DNA of 64,000 nt. It comes from Bradyrhizobium sp. AT1. Its GTDB lineage: Bacteria > Pseudomonadota > Alphaproteobacteria > Rhizobiales > Xanthobacteraceae. The stretch covers positions 6,924,999 through 6,988,998 of the forward strand of contig NZ_JXDL01000001.1 of assembly GCF_001590795.1 (NCBI RefSeq), given 5' to 3'. The notes under the pieces were generated by a model, which saw nothing but the letters and a program-made list of their open reading frames with translations, ran no database searches and was not told where the DNA came from. The position numbers and the translations under genes were made by a program. This document shows positions 16,401 through 31,400 of the stretch, one piece after another; position 1 is the first letter of the stretch, and the number at the start of each line of letters is the position of its first letter.

Positions 16401-19400
16401 CACGGTGAAGGTGACCGACCAGGACGGCACCTTCTATGTCTGGGCGCGCAATCTCGACCGTGCGCTGCAGCTGGAATGGAAGACCGGCGACAGCCGCGAA
16501 TTCAACCTGCGCAATTACGCGATCGACTTCGATACGCTCGACGAGGTGAATTCGACCGACAATTCCACCTATCGCGTCGAGATGCTGACGCCGGCGCAGT
16601 TCCACTTCGCGACCTCGCTCGGCGGCATCGATTTCCGCCCCGAGATGCTGACGGCGCAGCTCGACAACGCGACCGGGCACATCGCCTATGCCGTCGGGCC
16701 TGGCGGCAGCGCCAATCTGTCGACCGATCCGGCGCATTACGTCTCCGGCATCGCGACCATGATCGACATGCTGCAGCCGGTCATGACCGAGTACATCGCG
16801 ACCTCGCGCCGCTATGCGGTGCGCATCGCGATGCAGGGTGGCCTCAAGGACTTCTTCCGCGGCCTCAGCTACGATCTCGCCTCCGACAGCTACAAGCCGA
16901 CGACCAACCGCGAGCTCGCCCCGATGTTCGAGGCGATCTTTGCGGGCGCGCCGGCCAGCAACTCCAATGATGCCGTGTTCGACTACCTCGCGCAGTGGAA
17001 CGGCATCCTGGCGCAGGTCTATCCGGACTATCACCCCTCGGGCGAAGGCAATCTCGGCGGCTCCACGCTCTCGGTGAACCAGGCCTTCATCATGCAGATG
17101 ATGCTGCCGGCCTTCGAAACCGTCGGCGTCGACCTCGACATCCGCGGCGTCGCGCACGCGCTCGGGATCAGCGACGAGCGCATCATCACCCACACGGCCG
17201 GTGACGTCATCGTCAACGGCACCGATGCGACCGACTATTTCTACATGACCGCTGGCAACCAGACCCTGCGCGGCGGCAAAGGCGCCGACTATTATTTCGT
17301 CGGGCGCAACTCGGGCGACGACGTCATCGATGACAAGGACGTCGGCGACAGCGACGAGCTGCGCCTCACCGACGTGCTGTCGACCGACGTCAAGGCGATC
17401 CGCGACGGCGAAGATCTGATCCTTGAGATCCGCGGCCGCACAAACACCATCCGCCTGACCGACCAGTTCCTCGGCGAGAACAACGAGCTCCTCAGCAACG
17501 GCAAACGGGCCGATTCCGGCGTCAGCGCCATCGTGTTCGCCGACGGCGTCGCCTGGGACCGCTTCCGCATGTCGATGGAGGTGCTCGACAGGGAGCGTGC
17601 CGCGGGCCAGTTCAACGACAGCCTGATCGGCTCGGGCTCGGCCGACATCCTCTGGGGCGGCAAGGGCAACGACTACATGAGCGGCGGCGCCGGCGGGGAC
17701 ATTTACGTCTTCCAGGCCGGCGACGGCCAGGACGTCATCGACGACCTCGGCAATTTCTCGTTCGGGCCGGTCAAGGCTGGCATCGACGTCCTCAGCTTCA
17801 AGGGCGGCATCAAGCTCGAGAACCTGAAGCTGATCCGCGACGGCGAAAGCCCCGATCTGCAGATCGTGTTCCTCGACGACAACGGCCAGCCGACCGGCGA
17901 CACGCTCGTCATCAAGGGCCAGTTCGCCGGCATCAAGACCGGCCTCGGCCTGTTCTCCGACGCGCTCGGCAGCAGCGACGGGCTCGACTATGTCGCACCG
18001 AACCTGATCGAGCGTTTCGTCTTCGACGACGGCTCCAGCATGGACTTCACGCAGATCGTCCAGAAGGTGCTGGAGAACGCCAAGACCGCGAACGACGACG
18101 CGATCTACGGCATGATCAATGCCAACACACTCGACGGCGGGGCCGGCAACGACTTCCTGTCCGGCAAGGAGGGCGACGACACCTACATCTTCGGCCGCGG
18201 ATACGGCCGCGACGTCGTCCTCGACAACTCCATTCCCGGCCTGTTCGATCCGCCGCAGCACGACAAGCTGCAGTTCGTCGACGAGATCCGCTGGACCGAT
18301 CTCGACTTCCTGCGCGATGGCGCCAGCGATACGCTGCGCATGCGCATCAAGGGCACGACCGACGAGATCGTGCTGCAGGATTTCCTCGCCACCATTCCGA
18401 TCCTCGGCTTCATCAACGTCATCGAGGACATCCAGTTCGGCGACGGCACGGTCTGGACCGGATTCAAGCTGGCTCAGCATTACATCGACATCGCCAAGAC
18501 CGCCGGCAACGACACGATCTACGGCTATGACGAGCTGTCCGACTCGATCGACGGCGACGCCGGCGACGACCGTCTGGTCGGCTTCGGCGGCAACGACGTC
18601 TATTACGTCGCGGTCGGGGAGGGCAACGACACCATCCTCGACAGCTCGGGCAACGACCAGGTCATTCTCTCCGGCATCGCCTCGACCGACGTCGACTTCT
18701 CCCGCACCGCGCTCGATCTGATCATCACGGTCCGCGCCACCGGCCAGCGCTTCGTGCTGGAAAACCAATATGTGCGCGACGATGGTCAGACCTACGCGGT
18801 CGAGAGCCTGGTCTTCACCGACCGCACGGTGTCGTTCCTCGACGTCAATCCGGAAGACATCGATCTCGTCGGGACCAATGGCGACGACGCCATCACCGGC
18901 TCGAATTTCTCCGAGACGCTCGACGGACGCGGCGGCAACGACACGCTGACCGGCGGCGACGGCGGCGACACCTACAAGTTCGACGCGGGCTACGGACAGG
19001 ACGTCATCGTCGACCGCCGCGTGCGCGCGAGCTGGTCCGACCGGCGCGGCGTGCACGTGCCGGTCGATGATGTGGTGGAGTTCGGCGGCGGCATCACCCG
19101 CGACAACGTCGTCTTCACCAAGGACGGCAACGACCTCCTGATCTCGATCACCGGCCGTACCGACACGCTGCGCATCCGCAACCAGTTCCGCGAGGCCGAG
19201 GACGGCGTCGAGCTGTTCCGCTTCTTCGACGGATCGACCATCAAGATCTCGGACGTCGAGCAATTGCTCCAGATCGCGGGAGGCAACCGCGGCGACAACG
19301 TCATTACCGGCCTGCTCGAACAGGAGAACGTGCTGGACGGGCGCCAGGGCGACGACACGCTCTACGGCGGCAACCGCGCCGACACCTACGCGTTCTCGGC

Positions 19401-22400
19401 CGGTTACGGCTTCGATCGCATCATCGAGCGGCCGGACAATGCGGGCATCGTCGATCGCGTGGTGTTCGGCGCCTCCGTTCGCTTCGAGGACATCGTCGTC
19501 AGCCGCAATGGCAACGATCTCGTCATCGACCTCGGCAGCGGGCTCGATGTCCTGACCATCGTCAACGGTCTGTCGACCAGCCGCGTCGAGCAGTTCGAGT
19601 TCGCCGACGGGCGGATTCTGTCCATTGAAGCCATCATCGACCGCATGCTGACCGGCACCGCCGGCGACGATCATCTGATCGGATTCGACAGCCGCAACGA
19701 CACGCTGTCGGGCGGGGCCGGCCAGGACGCGCTCGAGGGAGGCTTCGGCAACGATACCTACAAGTTCGGCATCGGTGACGGCAGCGACAGCGTTGATGAC
19801 GCAGGCGGCGTCGACAAGATCGTGTTCGGCGAAGGCATCACCTCCGACCTCGTTCATTTCAGCAACATCGACGGCGATCTCTTGATCTCGATCGGCAACG
19901 GCACCGACCGGCTCGCCATCCTGTCCGGCTATAGCGCAAGGCCGGTCGAGAGTTTCGTCTTCGCCGACGGCACCACGCTGTCGATCGAGGATGTGCGGGG
20001 CATCATCCGCGACGGCCTGTCGAACGCCAGTCAGGACTTCGTCGATCTTAGAGAGTTGCCGGCCGCCAGCACGCTGCATCCGGGCGCTGGCCATGACCGC
20101 CTCATCCTGGCCCAGGACTCGCGCGTCGTCATCGGCGCCTCGGAAGGCATCGACAGCGTCGAGATGCCCGCTGGCGTGACCAGCGCGACCGTCGTGCTCG
20201 AGGCCTACGCCTCGAGCGATGCCATAGTCAGGCTCGTCGCGACCGACTCGACCGACCTCATCGTTTCCTTCTCGTCGGGCAGCCAGCTGATCGTCAAGGG
20301 CGCGCTCGGCAACGGCAGTCTGCCGAACATCGAATTCGCCAACGGCGTCACCTGGAACGGTGCGGCGCTGGTGCAGGCGGCCATTGCCGGGCAATCGAGC
20401 GCGGGAAGCGACATCATCGTCGGCAGCGGTCGCGCGGACGTCATCGCCGGAGGTGCCGGCGACGACCTCCTGAGCGGCGGGGGCGGTGACGACACCTACA
20501 ACTTCACGCGCGGCGACGGCCGCGACGTGATCGACGACGCCTCCGGCAACGACACGCTCGCCATCACCGGCTACCGGCCCGACGAGCTGCGCGTCTCGCA
20601 GATCGACCCGGCGCGCAACGAGCTCGTGCTGTCCTTTGCCGATTCAACCGACCAGATCGTGCTGCGCTACGGCTGGGGCTGGAACGGCATCGACGCAGTT
20701 CGTTTCGGCGACGGCACATCGTTCACGCTCGACCAGCTCCGCGACATGGCGGCCGATTCCGGGACTTGGCAGGACGACCGCATCGTCGGCTCCGCGCGCA
20801 GCGAGACGTTCAGCGGCGGCACCGGCGATGACGTAATAATCGGTGGCGGCGGCGACGACGTCTACCGGTTCGGACGCGGCGACGGGCAGGATCGCATCGA
20901 GAGCAACGGCTCGAGCGACGGCAAGGGAACGCTCGTCTTCGGCGCCGGGATCGCGCTGGAGGACATCGTCGCGAGCCGGGATGCCGCTGGCAATATCGCG
21001 CTGTCGATCAACGGCACTGACGACCGCGTCACGCTGGTCGATCCCGCCGGCGACATCGATCCGGTCATCGCGAAGGTTGTCTTTGCCGACGGCCGCAGCC
21101 TCAGCTATCACACTCTGGCCGCCTCGATCGCATCGACCGACGGCGATGACCATATCATCGTTCCCTCCGATCTCGCCAATCCCGACATCGGCTCGACAAT
21201 CTCCGGCGGCCTCGGCAATGACCATATCGAGGGCGGAAGGGGCGCCGACGTCATCACCGGCGGCAAGGGCTACGATCTCTCGGAAGGCGGCAGCGGCGCC
21301 GACCTCTATTATTTCGCGCGCGGCGACGGGCAGGACACGATCGCCGATGCCGAGACCAGCGACGCGTCCAAGGTCGACAAGGTCCATTTCGCCGCCGGTA
21401 TCCTGCCGAGCGATATCCGCTTCCTCTCGGTCGGGCCGAACGACCTGGTGATCGGCCTCGTCGGCAGCGACGACCGTCTGACGCTCAAGGACATGTTCCG
21501 CGCCGGCAATAGCGCGACCAACTATGGGATCGAGCAGTTCGAATTCGCCGACGGCACGGTCTGGCAGCTCGCCGACATCGTCTCCCACGCAGCCGCGTCA
21601 ACAGGGGCAGGCGCCGACGCGATCGATTTCGGTCCGCAGCTCGATGTCTCGATCACCCTCGACGGCGGCGCGGGCGACGATGTGCTCGCCGGCGGCATCG
21701 GCGACACCACCTACGTGTTCGGCCGCGGCTATGGCCGCGACACGATCCACGAGGCCGCGAACGCAACCGGCTCCAGCGACACGCTGCGCCTCAACAGCGG
21801 CATCCTGCCCAGCGACGTCGTCGTGGTCAGGGACGGCAATGATCTCGTGCTGCGCTTCGTCGGCAGCGACGACCGGTTGACGATCGTCGGCCAGGCCACG
21901 GCAAGCGCGCCGCCGATCGATGTCGTGCGGTTCAACGACGGCACGCAATGGAGCGCGGCGACGCTGCTCTCGCGCGCACTCACGCCCGATGCGGCCGAGC
22001 ACGTGCTGCATCCGAGCAATTCGTCGTCCGATCCGTTCGCTGCACCGGTGTTCGCAGGCGCGGGCTCGGGCGGAGGCGGTGGAGGATCGCAGGGCTCCGC
22101 GACCATCGGCCTTGCCCGCTACGATGCCGTCTCGCGGCCGGTCACCGGCCTTGCCGTGGTCGGCTCCGCCAGCGAGCTCGGTAGCGGTACCTATCAATTG
22201 ACCCCCGAAGCCGGCAGCAGATCCGGCGCGGTCTGGGGCAGCATCGACCTCGCACAGAACGTGGTCTGGACCACGAAGATGTTCTTCGGCGCCAACGAGG
22301 GCGGCGCCGACGGCTTGTCCTTCGCCGTCCAGAACAAGAGTGCGAGCGAGCTGACCGGATCGGGCGGCGGCGGCATGGGCGCGCTGGTCTCCGGCTCGTT

Positions 22401-25400
22401 CGGCATCATTTTCGACACCTGGGGACAGGCGACCGATTTCAGCCAGTTCGTCGTCAACGGCCAGACCGGCGACGACAATTTCGATCCCCGGCACGACTTC
22501 AGCCAGCTCGAGGACGCGGCCTGGCACGATGTCGTCATCAGCTGGGACGCGGCGAGCAAGACCTTCAGCTACAGCGTCGATGGCACGCTGATCGGGCGCA
22601 AGACCTACGATGTCGTCGGCAGCCTGTTCGGAGGCGATTCCGACGTCTGGTACGGCTTCGGCGCGGCGACGGGCGGTGCAACCAACGATCAGCGGGTCCA
22701 GATTCTCTCGGTCGCCACCCTGCAAGGGGCCGGCGCCGACCCGGCGACGGTCGGCACCATCGAGCAGATCGGCTCGGGCTTGTTCGCGCGCGAGCTCGCC
22801 GGTGCGGCCGCTCAAAACACCTATGACGTTTTCGTGCCGCTCTCGCGGTGGGGCGACCGCGTTGACGTCGTCACCAACTTCAAGAGCGGTGATGCCGGCG
22901 ACAGTCTCGACATCGCCATTGCCGAGGGATTGTCCGGAACGTTGCTGGCGCGCGCGGTCGGCGCCGACACGCTGATCTATTTCGCCGAGCAGGGGACGCA
23001 GAGTTTTGCCGACGCCCGGCTGCTGTTGCGCCTGGACAACGTCTCGCCGGCCAGCCTCACCAGCGTCAATTTTGCCGGTGCCGCGTTCACCGTGGTTGCC
23101 AACCAGGCCTTGACCGCCAGCGGTGCAACGCCGGTCCAGGGCGGTTGGGGCGACGACACGATCAACGGCGACAACGCGGCCAACACGCTGTCCGGCGGGG
23201 CCGGCAACGACACCTTCGCGGATGCCCGCGACGGCAACGACACCCTGACCGGCGGGACCGGCAACGACTGGCTGCGCGGCGGCGGCGGCAACGACACCTA
23301 TGTGTTCAACCGCGGCGACGGTCAGGACACCATCAGCGACTGGAATTACGGCACCGACACCATCCAGTTCGGGGCCGGCATCACGGCCACGGATGTCGTG
23401 GTGACGCAAGGCAACAGCGGCCAGGACCTCATCGTTACCGTCGCCGGAACCGGCGACAGGATCACGATCGAGCGCGGCCTCAGCGCCGATTTCAACCGGA
23501 TCGAACAGCTGCGTTTCAGCGACGGCAGCACGCTCAGTTACACGCAGATGGTCGACCGATCGCTGACGCCAACGGCCGGCAACGACACGTTTGCGGGAGA
23601 CCAGTTTGCCAACACGCTCTCGGGTGGAGTCGGCAACGATACGATCCTGGATGCCCGCGAAGGCGACGACACCCTCATTGGCGGGGTCGGTAACGATTGG
23701 CTGCGCGGTGGCAGCGGCAACGACACCTATGTCTTCAACCGGGGTGACGGTCAGGATACCATCAGCGATTGGAATTACGGCACCGACACGATCCAGCTCG
23801 GCGCCGGAATTACGGCCGCCGACGTGGTGGTGACGCAAGGCAACAGCGGCCAGGACCTCATTATCGCCATCGCGGGAACCGAAGACAAGATCACGATCGA
23901 GCGCGGCGTCAGCGCCGATTTCAACCGGATCGAGCTGCTGCGCTTCAGCGACGGTAGCACCCTCAGCTATGCGCAGCTGCTCGACCGCTCGCTGGCGCCG
24001 ACCAGCGGCGACGACACGTTTGCCGGCGACCAGTTCGCCAACACGATCTCGGGGGGCGCCGGCAACGACACGATCCTCGATGGCCGCGACGGCGACGATA
24101 TCCTGATCGGCGGCACCGGCAACGACTGGCTGCGCGGCGGCAACGGCAACGACACTTATGTGTTCAACCGGGGCGACGGCCAGGACATCATCAGCGACTG
24201 GAATTACGGCAACGACACGATTCTGTTCGGGGCCGGAATCACCGCCACCGACCTTTCGTTCGCGCGTGCCAGCAACGGTCAGGACCTGATCATTGCCATC
24301 GTGGGCACCGAGGACAGGATCACCATCCAGCGCGACCTCGATACGGACTGGAGCCGGGTCGAGCAGTTGCGCTTCGCCGACGGCAGCACGCTCGACTTCA
24401 CAGGCATGCTCGCGCTGGCCGATGCCAACGACCGCAGTGGCCTGACCCAGATCGCGGCAGTCGTCGGCAACGGCATCGTCGGGACTAATGCCGCCGAATT
24501 GCTCAATGCGTCAACCTATACGACGGGCGCCATATTGGATGGTCGCGGCGGCTACGACCAGCTGACCGGCAGCGCCTATAACGACGTCCTGACTGGCGGC
24601 ACCGGCAACGATTTGCTGGCCGGCGATGCCGGCGCGGACACCTATCGATTCTCGGCCGGCTTCGGCCAGGACACGATCCAGGAATACACGTCGAACGGCA
24701 GCAACAACGTCATCGTGTTCGATTCCTCGCTCTCGATCGATGATTTCGTCCTGGAAGCCGACGTCTTTACCGACGGCAACGGCAATTCCGATTTCAGTCA
24801 GGCCCGGCTGCGCTTTGCCGGCAGCGACGACCGGATCACGATCGCCGATCTCGATGCGATCCAGCAGATCCGCTTTGCCGACGGCACCGTGCTCGACAGG
24901 CAGCAGATGCTGGCCCGCGCGGTCAGCCTCTCCAGCAACGACCGCTCCTTCTCCCCGTCGGACATGCCGATTCCAAATCCTCTGATCGGATCGGCGAAGG
25001 ACGACCTGATCGAAGGCCACGGCACCGACGACAATCTGCTCGGTGGCGGCGGCAACGATCGCATCTACGGCGGTGACGGCGCCGACATCCTGGCCGGCGG
25101 TGCCGGCAACGACCTCCTGTCTGGTGACGCGGGCGCCGACGTCTATCGGTTCTCGGCGGGCTTCGGTCACGACAGCATCTCCACGGGCGACGTCGGGCTC
25201 GACTGGATCGAATTCGATTCCAGCCTGACACCGGCCGATATCGAGGTGCTGCGCCCCTACGATCTCTACGAGGGCGGTGGCCTCACCGACGATCTGCTGG
25301 TGCACGTCAAAGGCACCGGGGACATCATCGAAGTCCGCTATACGCTGGCGACGGATCCCTACCAAAGCATTGCCGGCATCCGCTTCGCGGATGGGACGAC

Positions 25401-28400
25401 CTGGACCCTGGACGACATCGTCAACGCCGCGGTGGGGACGCCGGGCATCCGCATCCAAGGCGCGGTCTCGGACGATACGCTGGTCGGCACCGCGGACAGC
25501 GATTTCCTTGCTGCAGGCGGTGGCAACGACACGCTGATCGGCGGCACGGGCAACGACGACCTCTGGGGTGCGGAAGGCGACGACGTCCTCGATGGCGGCG
25601 CAGGCCGGGATTCCCTGATCGGCGATGCCGGCTCAGACATCTATCGCTTCTCAAGCGGTTTCGGCAACGACTACGTCAGTGATTTCCGGGACGGAAGCTC
25701 GGCGAACGCGATCGTGTTCGATTCGACCATCACGGTCGCCGACATCGCGGTCTATTTCTCGCAGTCCGGCGACCTGATCCTGAGGTCGGTCAACTCGGAC
25801 GATTCCATCACGATCGGCGGCGGCTATGTCGATGAAACCGTCGGCGTCGATGAAGTCCGTTTCGACGACGGGACGATCTGGACCCGTGACCAGCTCGTTG
25901 CGGCGGCGGTGGCACTGCCTGGCAGCCTCGTCCAGGGCGACGCGACCGATCAGACTCTGAACGGCACGGCCTTCGACGATGAAATCTACGGCGATGCCGG
26001 AAACGAAACCATCGTCGGCGGCGCCGGCAACGATGTCCTGCAAGGTGGTGACGGCGCCGACATCCTGATCGGCGGCGCCGGTCACGACGAAATGGACGGG
26101 GGATATGGCAACGACGTCTACCGCTTCTCGGCCGGATTTGGCTCGGACACGGTTTACGTCACCCCATATTACGCGGACGACACCGACGTCATCGAGTTCG
26201 ACGCGACGATTGCCGCAGCGGATGTCCATCTCACGTTCGAAGGAGACGGTTACCCGCCGAGCATGCTGCTGACCATCGACGGCAGCACCGACCAGATCAT
26301 GCTGAACGGGCTCCATGAGTCCACCGAGATCCACTTCGCAGACGGCACGATTTGGACGTATGACGACATGGCATCGCTTGCCGCGCCGTGGCCGGGTGTC
26401 CAGCTGCAGGGCGATCAGGGCACCGACATTCTCGGAACCAGTGGCTGGGACAAGCTCGAGGCCAATTACGGCGTCGCGTCCACCCTCGAGGGCTTTGCCG
26501 GCGACGACGTCCTCAACGGTTCTACCGGCGACGACATTCTCGAAGGTGGCACCGGCGACGACGAGATGCAAGGCAACCAGGGATCCGACACCTACCGCTT
26601 CTCGGCGGGCTTCGGTCAGGATCAGATCTACGAGTGGGGTTCCGAGGTCAACCACATCGTCTTCGACTCCTCGATCTCGTCCAGCGACATCATCATCGAG
26701 CACGAGGCCGGCTATAACGGCGACATTACCTATGCCGACGTGATCCTGCGCGTCGCGGGGACCGAGAACCGCATCATTTGGGGCGGCGGCTTCGGCTCTG
26801 CCGACTTCGACATCGCGTTTGCCGACGGCACGGTCTGGAATTCCAACGACATCAGGGCGCGCTGGAGCCTGATCGAGCATCCCTATCAAGGCGGCATTCC
26901 GATGGTCGGAGGTGCCACCAACGACAGCATCTACGGCTCGGTCGGCGCTGACGTCATCGAAGGGCGCGGCGGCAACGACTATCTGGACGGCAATTCCGGT
27001 GCCGACGTCCTAGTCGGAGGGACCGGGTCCGATCAGCTGTATGGTGGTCTCGGCGGCGATACCTATCGCTTCTCTGCCGGCTTTGGCGAGGACTGGATCC
27101 ACGACTCCGTGTACGGCGCGGACGTAAACGTCATCGAGTTCGACGCGACGATCGACCCGACGCAGGTGAGCGTCCTGTCGGACGCCTCCGATCTCCAGGG
27201 CAATTATTATCTGTCCATTGCAGGCACCGAGGATCGCGTCTGGGTCTCGCGCTACGCCCACGACGCCGTGATCTCGCAGGTCCGTTTCGCCAATGGCACG
27301 GTGTGGAGCGCCGCCGACATCGAGGCGCGGCTGACCTATTCGAACCGGCCGACGCTCGTGAGTTCGGCCGGTGGCGCACAGATGGTCGGCACCGCCGGCA
27401 GCGACACCCTGACCGGCACGGCCGGGGCGGACGACATCAACGGCGGCGGATCGGTGCAATGGCAGCCGGTGGGCCCCAACCTGATCGTCAACGGCAGCTT
27501 CGAGCAGCTTGCCGCGGACGCCAGCCCGCAAAGCTGGGGCTATTCGGCAACGACGTTGCCGGGCTGGACCCGGGTCAACAGCACGCAGCCGGCGACCACA
27601 CTCGGCATCGAGCAGATCACGTCAGGCTACAACGGTGTCACCGCAACCAACGGCAATTATTGGCTCGATCTCGACGGGACGGGCACCGGTGGCACTAACG
27701 TGCAGATCGCACAGGACGTGACCGGTCTCACCGAGGGCGAGACGCTGCTGGTGCAGTTCGACCACGCCAACCGGACCTGGGACTGGAATGGCTCGTTCGA
27801 TGTGCTGTGGAACGGCACGGTGGTCGCGAGCTTCAACAATACCGGCACGACGATGGTGCGCTCCAGCGTGCTGGTGACGGCAGCCGCGGGCACCAACCAG
27901 CTCAGCTTCCGCGGCACCGGCAACCAGGACGGCGTCGGCGCCTCGCTCGACAATGTCAGCCTCACGCGGACGCAAGCGGTCGCGAGCACCGCGATCGGCA
28001 ACGACGTGCTGTCCGGTCTCGATGGCGACGATCTCATCCGCGGTGGTGCCGGTGACGACGTGATCTCCGGGGGCAACGGCAGCGACACGCTCAACGGCAA
28101 TGGCGGCAATGACACCATCAACGGCGATGCCGGCAACGATATCCTGATCGGCGGCAAGGGGAACGACACCTTGGTCGACGGCCAGGGTAACGACGTCTAT
28201 CGCTTCGCGGCCGGCGACGGTCAGGACACCATCACCGACGCCAATGGAACCGACCAGATCGAATTCAGCGCCGGCATCGATCCGGCGGACGTCAGGGTCG
28301 CGCTGGTCGGAAACTCCTCGACGCTCGTCGTCACATTCCGCAATAGCGACGATCGCATCACCATCAACAACGGCTCGGTCACCGACGGCAGGGCCATCGA

Positions 28401-31400
28401 GAAGTTCATCTTTGCCAACGGCACCGTCTGGAACTTCGCCGACATCGCGGCACGATGGAAGACGCCGACGGCGGGCGCCGACATCGTCCTTGGCACCACC
28501 AATGGCGAGACTCTCGCGGGCGGGGCGGGCAACGACAGCCTGATCGCGTTCGGCGCAGCTACGCTGCTCGGCGAATCCGGCGACGATACCCTGACCGGAG
28601 CGAACGGCCCCGATATTCTGGTCGGCGGCACCGGCAACGACACGCTGCTGGGCGGGCAAGGTGACGACGTCTACCGTTGGGGCCGCGGCGACGGCAGCGA
28701 TGCGCTCACCGACACCGGCGGTGCCGATCGGGTCGAGATCGGCGCCGGCGTTACGCCCGGCGACATCAAGGTCACCTCGCCCGACGGGCGCAGCTTCGTG
28801 CTGCGGATTCGCGACACGGGCGAGGAGCTCAAGCTCACCGATGTGATCGCCAATACCAACAATGTCATCGAAAGCATCGCCTTCACCGACGGCACCGTCT
28901 GGACGATGAACGATCTGAGGGATCAGTCATACATTGGCGAGGACGCTGCCGATACCATGGTCGGCACGAGCGACGCGAACCGCCTCGACGGGCGCGGCGG
29001 CAACGACAATCTCTCCGGGCTCGGCGGCAACGACGTGCTGCTCGGCGGCGCCGGTGACGACACGCTCAATGGCGGGATCGGAGACGACCGTCTGGTCGGC
29101 GGCCTGGGTAACGATGCGCTGTCCGGCGGCACCGGTGTCGATACCTACGTGTTCGCGGCCGGTGACGGCGACGACACGATCGCCGACGGCGGTGACGCAA
29201 CGAGCGATACGTTGCGGATCGAAGGCTATAGCTTGTCGCAGATCCGCTTCGGCGCGCTCGGCCAGGATCTGGTCATCCGCTTCGCCGGGAGCGCGGATCG
29301 CATCGTCGTCCGCAACGGCCTCGGCAGCAACGCCGGCGATCTCGTCGACGCCTTCGAGATTGCGGCCGATGGAGTGACGCTGTCGCTCGCCGACGTGCGT
29401 GGTCGCCTGGCCGAGGACGTCGCCGTCACGGGCGAATTCCTGGCGGGGAGTGCCGCCGATGACGTGCTCACCGGCGGTACGGGCGACGACTACCTCAGGG
29501 GCGGCGAGGGAGCCGACATTCTGTCCGGCGGCGCCGGCAACGATCAGTTCGGCGACATCTCCGCCGATGGTTCCGTCGACACGCTGACCGGCGGCGCCGG
29601 TCGCGACACCTATTACTACTTGCCGGTCCGGCAGGGTGCGTCGCCCATCGTTGCCGACGTCATCACCGATTTCCAGGCGGGGGCCGGCGGCGACGTCATC
29701 CGCCTGATGACCAGCAATCCCAATCCGTTCGAGGGCGGCAGCATCTTCCTAGCGCAATCGGGCAGCGATGCGGTGGTCATGATGCGGGCGACGTCGGGGC
29801 CCGATCAGGAGCTGGTGCGCCTGCTAGGCGTCGATGCCACCACGCTGACCTCGGCCAATTTCGACGGCGTTCCGATCGCAATCGACAATTCGATCAGCAT
29901 CAATGACGACGATGCCGGTCACGTCCTCAACGGCAGCGCGCTCGACGATCGCATTTTCGGCAATGGCGGTAACGACGCCATCAGCGGGTTCGCCGGCAAT
30001 GACCGGCTGGCCGGCGGCGCCGATAACGATTTGATCGACGGCGGCCTCGGCAACGATTTGATCGCAGGCCAGGAAGGCAACGACCAGATCATCGGCGGCG
30101 GCGGCAGCGACATCATGTCCGGCGGCTCCGGCGACGACGTGATCACCGGTTACGGCGACGGCAGCTTCGCGACCGACACCGACGTGTTCGAGGGCGGCCA
30201 GGGCGACGACCAGCTGTTCGGCGGCATCGGCACGGACATCTACCGCTTCACGCGCGGCGACGGCCGCGACACCATCGCCGATCTCGGCGGCAGCGATCGC
30301 CTGGAATTCGCCGCGGGGATCGTGGCCGCCGACGTCAGCGTCGTGCAGATCGGCCGCGACGTCGAACTGCGCATCAACAACGAGGGTGGCCGGGTCCGCG
30401 TCACCGGCGCGCTCGACGGCGCCAGCGCCATCGAGACGATCGCCTTCGCGGACGGCACCAACTGGACCTGGAACGACGTGCTGACGCGATCCCTGCAAGG
30501 GTCGAGCGGCGACGATGCGCTCGCGGTTCCCGCAAGCTTCCAGGGCAACTCCATCACCCTCGACGGCAAGGCAGGCAACGACACGCTGCAAGGCAGCGCG
30601 GGAGCCGATACGCTGATCGGCGGCACCGGCAACGATGTGCTGCAGGGCGCGGGTGGCGACGATACCTATGTGTTCGCCCGCGGCGATGGCCAGGACGTCA
30701 TTCTCGACAGCTCCGGCACCAACACGCTGAGCTTCGCGGCCGGCATCCTGGCGAGCGATATCCGCGTCGTGCGCGGCGCGGCCAATCTGGTGCTCGAAAT
30801 CATCGGCACCGGTGACCGCGTCGATCTCGGCTCGCCGGCGACGCCGGGCATGGGCGTCTCGCGCGTCACCTTTACGGACGGCACGGTCTGGACCGCGTCG
30901 ACCCTGGTCGCGCTGGCTCGCACCGCGACCGATGGCGACGACATCATTCGCGGCGACGAGCTCGACAATACGCTCGCTGGCGGTGTCGGCGACGATCTGC
31001 TGATCGGCAATGGCGGGGCTGACGACCTCGACGGCGGCATCGGCAACGATCGGCTCGAAGGCGGCACCGGCGACGACACCTATCGCTTCGCGGCCCATGG
31101 CGGCCACGACCGCATCTCCGATGCGGCCGGCACCGACACGCTGCTGCTGGCGGCGGATATCGTCCCCGACGACATCACGGTCTCGCAGAGCGAGGACGGG
31201 GCTGATTTTACGCTAATCGTGAAGTCGACCGGCGCGCGCATCACCATCGAAGGCGCGCTCGGCGCAGGCGGGATCGAAACGATCAGCTTTGCGGATGGCA
31301 CGGTGTGGGGAACGTCCGATCTGATCGCGCGCGCGCCGAGCTTCGCCGACAACGTGCTCACCGGCGATGCCGGCAATAACGTCATGATCGGCGGTCTCGG

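Noticed and set aside
16078..20394. Minus-strand open frame of 1438 codons inside the giant gene
   Set aside because: Antisense to high-GC RTX repeats; composition is Asp, Val, Arg and Ala-rich low-complexity sequence with no family features. The plus frame is clearly coding.
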